Assembly (NCBI GenBank): GCA_012517635.1
Contig: JAAYUP010000310.1
Location: 1 to 6,800, forward strand
Source: Candidatus Atribacter alterifermentans
GTDB taxonomy: Bacteria > Atribacterota > Atribacteria > Atribacterales > Atribacteraceae
Length of the DNA stretch: 6,800 nucleotides
Reading direction: 5' to 3'
The translations under genes and the position numbers were made by a program. Position 1 is the stretch's first letter. The number at the start of each line of letters is the position of its first letter. The notes beneath the pieces are model-generated. The model was not told the DNA's origin. It made no database searches and saw only the letters and a program-made list of their open reading frames with translations. This document shows positions 4,025 through 6,800 of this stretch, in pieces.

Positions 4025-6800
4025 TTATTCAGATAATATTTTCATCCTATCAATAAATAAATTAACCAATTTGTGATCAAATTGTTTTCCAGCGCATCTT
4101 TTAAGCTCTTTTAAAGCTTCGGATTTGGAACAAATCGTTCCTTGGTTAAATTCGTTTTTTCTTATCATCTCATCATAGGCAATAATAATCGCATTCATAC
4201 GAGAAAGGAAGGGGATATCTTCTCCTTTTAAACCCTGAGGATATCCACTGCCATCCCAATTCTCGTGATGAGTGAGAATCAACTCAGCAATTCCTGCGAG
4301 TTCCTCAATGGAATGGGCAATTCGATAGCCGTTTTCTGGATGCTTACAAAAAATAGACCATTCTTCTTCGGTAAGAGGACTGGTCTTTTTCAATATTTCT
4401 TCTGGAATAGTAATATTTCCGATATCTTGGAGTGCAATGAGTAGTGCTAACCGGTCTTGATCGAATGGAGTGAGGTTAACGGCTTCGCCGAAAATCCTAG
4501 CTAAGTTCTGGAGTTTGACACCGTGTTCCTCGGTCACCTGGGTTTTGTCCCGTAAAGCAATCCGTAAAGCTGATAAAATGGTACTTCGAGCACTCCGACT
4601 TTCGGTCAGTTTGTTCTGATACATCCGATCTTCAGCTTCTCGGAAAACCTTATTAATATCTACTTCAGATTTTTCCTTCACACAAACACCAATAGCCATG
4701 GATAAAGGTAAAGATATAGTACCTATCTGAGTTTTATCGCACTCATCGATAATCCTTTTTCTAATGACTTCAACCTCACCAAGGTTGGTCTTTGGAAGAA
4801 AAACGATGAATTCGTCACCACCCCAACGTGCGATCAAATCTTCTTTACGACAAATTTTTCTAAGCACATCGGCAGCGGCCTTTAAAAGCTGATCTCCCAT
4901 TTGGTGACCATAGGCATCATTAAAGAGTTTTAAACCATTCACATCCATCATAATAATCCCGATTGGGAGCTGACGCTCGGTATCGAGTCTTTTGATTTCT
5001 TCTTCAAGATAAACACGGTTATAAAGGCCAGTAAGAGAGTCATGGAAAGAAAGGTAGTGAATCCGCTCCTCAGCATTTTTTCGTTCGGTGATATCTCGTC
5101 CTATACCAACCAAACCTATAACCTGTCCTTTTTCATCAAACAAAGGTATTTTGGAAGAAAGCAACCAACGCTCTTCTCCATTCGGTTTAACCAATCTTTC
5201 TTCTCGGTTTAGGATAGGTTTTCCATTTCGAAGAACAAACATGTCATCACGGTAAAAGTGTTCAGCAACATGATGAGGAAATATTTCAAAGTCAGTTTTT
5301 CCTAAAGCCTCCTCTTCTTTTTTCAACCCCATGTTTTCCAAATCAGCCTGATTAGCAAGCAGCTTGCGGGCATGAAGGTCTTTAACATAAACTGGATCGG
5401 GAATATTATTGATGAAAGTCCGGAGAAGAGCCTGCTCCCGGCGCAATTTCTCTTCCATTTTCTTCCGCTCAGTAATATCATGGCAAACGCAAAATATGAG
5501 CTTTTTCCCTCCAAAAACAGCTGCATTGCTGCTAATCTCTACATCGATCAAAGAGCCATCCTTACGGCGGTGTTGAGTTTCAAAATGATCTCCCTCTTCA
5601 TTTACTTTGTTAATCATATCCAATAATGTATCTTGGGAAAATTGAGCATCCCACTCCCATACATGGAGACGACTCACTTCGTCCATAGTATACCCGAGCA
5701 TTTCAGCGAATCTTTGATTCGCTTCAAAAACACCACCTTCTTCATTCATAACAACAATGCCATCTCGCGATTGATCAATTAAAATTTTTCTCTGTTTTAC
5801 TTCCTCTGCCAGAGCTTTTTCAATCCTCTTTTGTCCGGTAATATCGACGAAAGAACCCATCATACAATATGGTTGACCATTTTCATCTCTCACTAAAGTG
5901 GCAGATATTTGAACATCAAAATTGGAACCATCTTTTTTCTTCCCTATGAGCTCTCCAAAGAAGCTTCCTTTTTGTTTTATCTCGTTCGTGATTTTGATCA
6001 CTTCTGATTCTTCTACCAAGAAAAAATCAGTAACTCTTTGACCTAAAACCTCCTTTTCTTTTTCATATCCCCACAACCGTAAGGATGCGGGATTGACATA
6101 GGTAATAAATCCATGTAAATCAGCAAAAGCAATGGCATTCGATGAAGATTGGATGGCAGCATTCATGATTTGGAGTTTTTGATTCATGGCACGATTCTGG
6201 GTTTGATCCCGAAAAACCAGGACAGCTCCGAGTACTTTTCCAGTCTTATCCTGAATGGGGGCAACGTTTCCATCGATCGGTTTCTCAAACCCATTTCTAT
6301 CAATAAGCAAAATATTATTTCCTAAATTATTTCCACCCTTCCCCTGCAACGCCTGAACAACATAATCATTACGAGATACTCGGCTCTTTTCGTCTATAAT
6401 ACGAAACACTTGGTTAATCTCTTTACCACGAACCTCTTCTGCCTTCCAACCAATAATTTTTTCCGCTTCCGAATTGAGATTGATAATACATCCATCGCTA
6501 TCGGTGCTGATCACCGCATCACCAATGGAGTAAAGGGTCGCTCTATAGCGTTCCTCGCTTTCCTGAAGTTCTTTTAGAATGCAATTTCTCTCTGCTAAGA
6601 TTTTGGATAATTTCACATTACCATAGCCAATGATAGATAGGGTGTGGGCTAAATTATGCATAAAAGTCAGTGCTGATTGAACCCTATCTCGATTGAAACG
6701 GGGTACACGGTCGAGAGCAGCTAGATATTCGTTTTCATCAAATCCATATCGTTGAGCCTGAGATCGAAAAAGATCATAGTCAACAACTTCATCTTCGTAA
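4025..6800 (-). CDS. PocR-PAS(x4)-GGDEF-HD-GYP cyclic-di-GMP signalling protein (N-terminus outside window)
   Basis: The minus-strand frame runs from the TAA at 4025-4027 to the right edge without a stop: 878 codons from the ATG at 6661 plus 46 more upstream. That ATG is internal: no Shine-Dalgarno precedes it, and the upstream codons (with RYGFDENEYLAAL and LDRVPRFNRDRV) read as the C-terminal part of a PocR ligand-sensing domain. Domains, numbered from that Met: end of PocR and a linker helix (to ~35); PAS1 ~36-155, PAS2 ~163-278, PAS3 ~291-400 and PAS4 ~410-528, the last two ending in DITERK; GGDEF ~536-690; HD-GYP ~705-878. The GGDEF domain looks active: D573 (MMDVNGLK), N581-D582, RWGGDEF (614-618) and inhibitory site RKED (605-608). 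The HD-GYP domain keeps H713, H774, H798-H799 and GSGYP, but the HD pair is Q745-D746 and the expected later Asp is I827, so phosphodiesterase activity is doubtful. No membrane segment is visible, suggesting a cytoplasmic sensor. The likely net output is cyclic-di-GMP synthesis controlled by small ligands; the signals are unknown. The gene converges on the GH3 gene with a 287-base gap. Confidence 0.93.
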   Translation of the reverse strand, partial: YEDEVVDYDLFRSQAQRYGFDENEYLAALDRVPRFNRDRVQSALTFMHNLAHTLSIIGYGNVKLSKILAERNCILKELQESEERYRATLYSIGDAVISTDSDGCIINLNSEAEKIIGWKAEEVRGKEINQVFRIIDEKSRVSRNDYVVQALQGKGGNNLGNNILLIDRNGFEKPIDGNVAPIQDKTGKVLGAVLVFRDQTQNRAMNQKLQIMNAAIQSSSNAIAFADLHGFITYVNPASLRLWGYEKEKEVLGQRVTDFFLVEESEVIKITNEIKQKGSFFGELIGKKKDGSNFDVQISATLVRDENGQPYCMMGSFVDITGQKRIEKALAEEVKQRKILIDQSRDGIVVMNEEGGVFEANQRFAEMLGYTMDEVSRLHVWEWDAQFSQDTLLDMINKVNEEGDHFETQHRRKDGSLIDVEISSNAAVFGGKKLIFCVCHDITERKKMEEKLRREQALLRTFINNIPDPVYVKDLHARKLLANQADLENMGLKKEEEALGKTDFEIFPHHVAEHFYRDDMFVLRNGKPILNREERLVKPNGEERWLLSSKIPLFDEKGQVIGLVGIGRDITERKNAEERIHYLSFHDSLTGLYNRVYLEEEIKRLDTERQLPIGIIMMDVNGLKLFNDAYGHQMGDQLLKAAADVLRKICRKEDLIARWGGDEFIVFLPKTNLGEVEVIRKRIIDECDKTQIGTISLPLSMAIGVCVKEKSEVDINKVFREAEDRMYQNKLTESRSARSTILSALRIALRDKTQVTEEHGVKLQNLARIFGEAVNLTPFDQDRLALLIALQDIGNITIPEEILKKTSPLTEEEWSIFCKHPENGYRIAHSIEELAGIAELILTHHENWDGSGYPQGLKGEDIPFLSRMNAIIIAYDEMIRKNEFNQGTICSKSEALKELKRCAGKQFDHKLVNLFIDRMKILSE

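Noticed and set aside
6659..6661. ATG at 6661 as the start of the signalling protein
   Set aside because: No ribosome binding site lies before it, and the frame stays open to the window edge with codons that read as the C-terminal part of a PocR domain, so it is an internal methionine.

Overview
The window reads as bacterial chromosome of moderate-to-low G+C. Its genes fit an anaerobic, possibly thermophilic, carbohydrate-fermenting lineage: Opp/Dpp-type ABC ATPases beside a family 3 glycoside hydrolase, and a very large PocR/PAS/GGDEF/HD-GYP signalling protein. Thermotogota-, Atribacterota- or Firmicutes-like bacteria would all fit. This placement is an impression from gene content and protein resemblance, and no marker gene is present to settle it.

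Layout. Positions 1-1275 (+) hold the end of one Opp/Dpp-family ATPase (OppD/DppD type, 5' end outside the window) and, after a 1-base gap, a complete second ATPase (OppF/DppF type). A 188-base intergenic stretch (1276-1463) carries a G/C-rich palindromic element and a small A/T-rich inverted repeat. Positions 1464-3737 (+) encode a complete 757-residue GH3 beta-glycosidase with a clear Shine-Dalgarno. A 287-base intergenic stretch (3738-4024) carries two tandem hairpins of a probable dispersed repeat. From 4025 to the right edge, on the minus strand and convergent with the GH3 gene, lies a giant signalling gene. Its frame stays open to the right edge, so its start lies beyond the window.

How the genes fit together. 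Two ATPases of an oligopeptide-family importer directly upstream of an unexported GH3 enzyme suggest uptake of short beta-linked oligosaccharides (xylo- or cello-oligosaccharides) and their hydrolysis in the cytoplasm. As I remember it, the xylo-oligosaccharide locus of Thermotoga maritima has the same order (ATPase, ATPase, GH3 beta-xylosidase). The convergent gene is not obviously linked to this pathway. It looks like a cyclic-di-GMP enzyme with a PocR-type ligand sensor and four PAS domains. Its GGDEF domain looks fully active, with an intact inhibitory site. Its HD-GYP domain keeps the GYP motif but has lost the His of the HD pair and a later metal-site Asp, so the protein is probably a net cyclic-di-GMP synthase.

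No tRNA, rRNA, CRISPR array, insertion sequence or phage gene was seen. The most noteworthy points are the degenerate HD-GYP domain, the truncated PocR module at the right edge, the sugar-uptake reading of the Opp-type locus, and the two palindromic intergenic elements. I see no clearly new system here.
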